Assembly (NCBI GenBank): GCA_018898235.1 | Contig: JAHIJU010000016.1 | Coordinates: forward strand, 1 to 12,228 | Reading direction: 5' to 3' | DNA length: 12,228 nucleotides | DNA from: Actinomycetota bacterium | GTDB taxonomy: Bacteria; Actinomycetota; Actinomycetes; Actinomycetales; Cellulomonadaceae | Part shown: positions 11,512-12,228 of the stretch, in pieces | Position numbering within the stretch: the first letter of the stretch is position 1 | Layout of the letters: each line of letters begins with the position of its first letter | The notes under the pieces: generated by a model | Told to the model about the DNA's origin: nothing | The model's database searches: none | The model's input: the letters and a program-made list of their open reading frames with translations, nothing else | Translations under genes and position numbers: made by a program

Positions 11512-12228
11512 GTGCCCGAGTCCACCCGCCCCGTCCGCCGCAGCGGACGCCGTGGCCCCCGGCCGGACAAGGCACGCCGCAGCCCCGGCCCCGACCCCGC
11601 CCGGTTGGCCCGGGCCGCCGCCGCGCGGACCGCCGTCGTGCTGCCGCCGATCACCTACCCCGAGCAGCTGCCGGTCAGCGCCCGGCGGGCGGAGATCTCG
11701 GCGGCGATCGCGAACCACCAGGTGGTCGTCGTCTCCGGGGAGACCGGGTCGGGCAAGACGACCCAGCTGCCCAAGATCGCCCTGGAGCTCGGGCGCGGGC
11801 GCACCGGACAGATCGGGCACACCCAGCCGCGGCGCATCGCGGCCCGATCGGTCGCCGAGCGCGTCGCCTCCGAGCTCGGCACGCCGCTGGGCGAGGCCGT
11901 CGGCTACCAGGTGCGGTTCACCGACACCTCCTCGGACTCCACGCTCGTGCGGGTGATGACCGACGGCATCCTGCTCGCCCAGATCCAGCGGGATCCCCAG
12001 CTGCTGGCCTACGACACGATCATCGTCGACGAGGCCCATGAGCGGTCGCTCAACATCGACTTCCTGCTCGGCTACCTCACCAACCTGCTGCCGCGCCGCC
12101 CGGATCTCAAGCTGATCATCACCTCGGCCACCATCGACTCGGCGCGGTTCGCCGAGCACTTCGGGCACACCGGCGCCGACGGGGTGCGCGTCCCGGCGCC
12201 CGTCGTCGAGGTGACCGGCCGCACCTAC
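11512..12228 (+). CDS. hrpA: ATP-dependent RNA helicase HrpA, N-terminal part (partial)
   Basis: The first 239 codons are present and the gene continues past the right edge. A basic, Arg/Pro-rich leader (about 1-45) precedes the helicase core: ITYPEQLPVSARRAEI (47-62), Walker A SGETGSGKTT (75-84), motif Ia TQPRRIAARSVAERVA (104-119), GYQVRFTDTSS (131-141), VMTDGILL (148-155), motif II DEAH (173-176) in IIVDEAHERSLNIDFLLGYL, and motif III SAT (205-207). These are diagnostic of the DEAH-box HrpA family, which is linked to mRNA processing and rescue of stalled ribosomes in bacteria. The full protein is normally about 1300 residues. The GTG start is chosen for its leaderless -10; it has no ribosome-binding site and could shift by a few codons. 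Confidence 0.93.
   Translation, partial: MPESTRPVRRSGRRGPRPDKARRSPGPDPARLARAAAARTAVVLPPITYPEQLPVSARRAEISAAIANHQVVVVSGETGSGKTTQLPKIALELGRGRTGQIGHTQPRRIAARSVAERVASELGTPLGEAVGYQVRFTDTSSDSTLVRVMTDGILLAQIQRDPQLLAYDTIIVDEAHERSLNIDFLLGYLTNLLPRRPDLKLIITSATIDSARFAEHFGHTGADGVRVPAPVVEVTGRTY

Noticed and set aside
9789..12041. A 750-codon open frame on the plus strand spanning several genes
   Set aside because: It crosses the DUF4190-like and YbaK-like genes in antisense and then hrpA out of frame, and its product is low-complexity Arg/Gly/Pro with no domain.
10972..12168. A 398-codon minus-strand frame opposite hrpA
   Set aside because: The plus strand encodes clear DEAH helicase motifs, and the minus frame shows no recognisable features.

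Overview
The window is high-GC, gene-dense DNA that reads as an actinobacterial chromosome. Supporting signs are an F420-dependent Ddn-family reductase, many leaderless starts (a -10 hexamer 6-8 nt before the start codon), GTG starts and strong third-position G/C, which produces long antisense shadow ORFs. A Pseudonocardiales-type organism is a reasonable guess, but no rRNA or other diagnostic marker is present. There is no sign of a plasmid, phage, insertion sequence, CRISPR array, tRNA or rRNA.

Left part (1-1820): a minus-strand 2-oxoacid (probably pyruvate):ferredoxin oxidoreductase operon, with porG complete and porA running off the left edge. Upstream of it are two tandem DosR/DevR-like boxes placed where activator sites would be expected, which suggests induction by low oxygen. 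Next come a plus-strand ribbon-helix-helix regulator with no toxin partner and, converging on it, gluconokinase.

Middle part (1821-5084): all on the plus strand. There is a tail-anchored protein with four copies of a G-Y-x-L...W-x-x-L motif, a divergent NrdI-like flavoprotein without ribonucleotide reductase genes beside it, a Ddn-family F420-dependent reductase whose 3' end is tandemly triplicated, a secreted HNH/DUF1524 nuclease-like protein, and a small N-terminally anchored protein of unknown function.

Right part (5101-12228): minus-strand sbcD-sbcC (DNA double-strand-end processing nuclease), preceded by a STAS-domain anti-sigma-factor antagonist and a two-helix membrane protein with a repetitive proline-rich head (DUF4190-like). 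Then a YbaK/ProX-type aminoacyl-tRNA deacylase diverges from the 5' part of hrpA, a DEAH-box RNA helicase cut by the right edge.

Most genes are housekeeping or common accessory genes and I see no clear new multi-gene defence system. The best leads are the DosR-like promoter of the POR operon, the repeat protein at 1934, the orphan NrdI variant, and a recurring pattern of 15- and 18-bp tandem repeats at gene ends and low-complexity regions.
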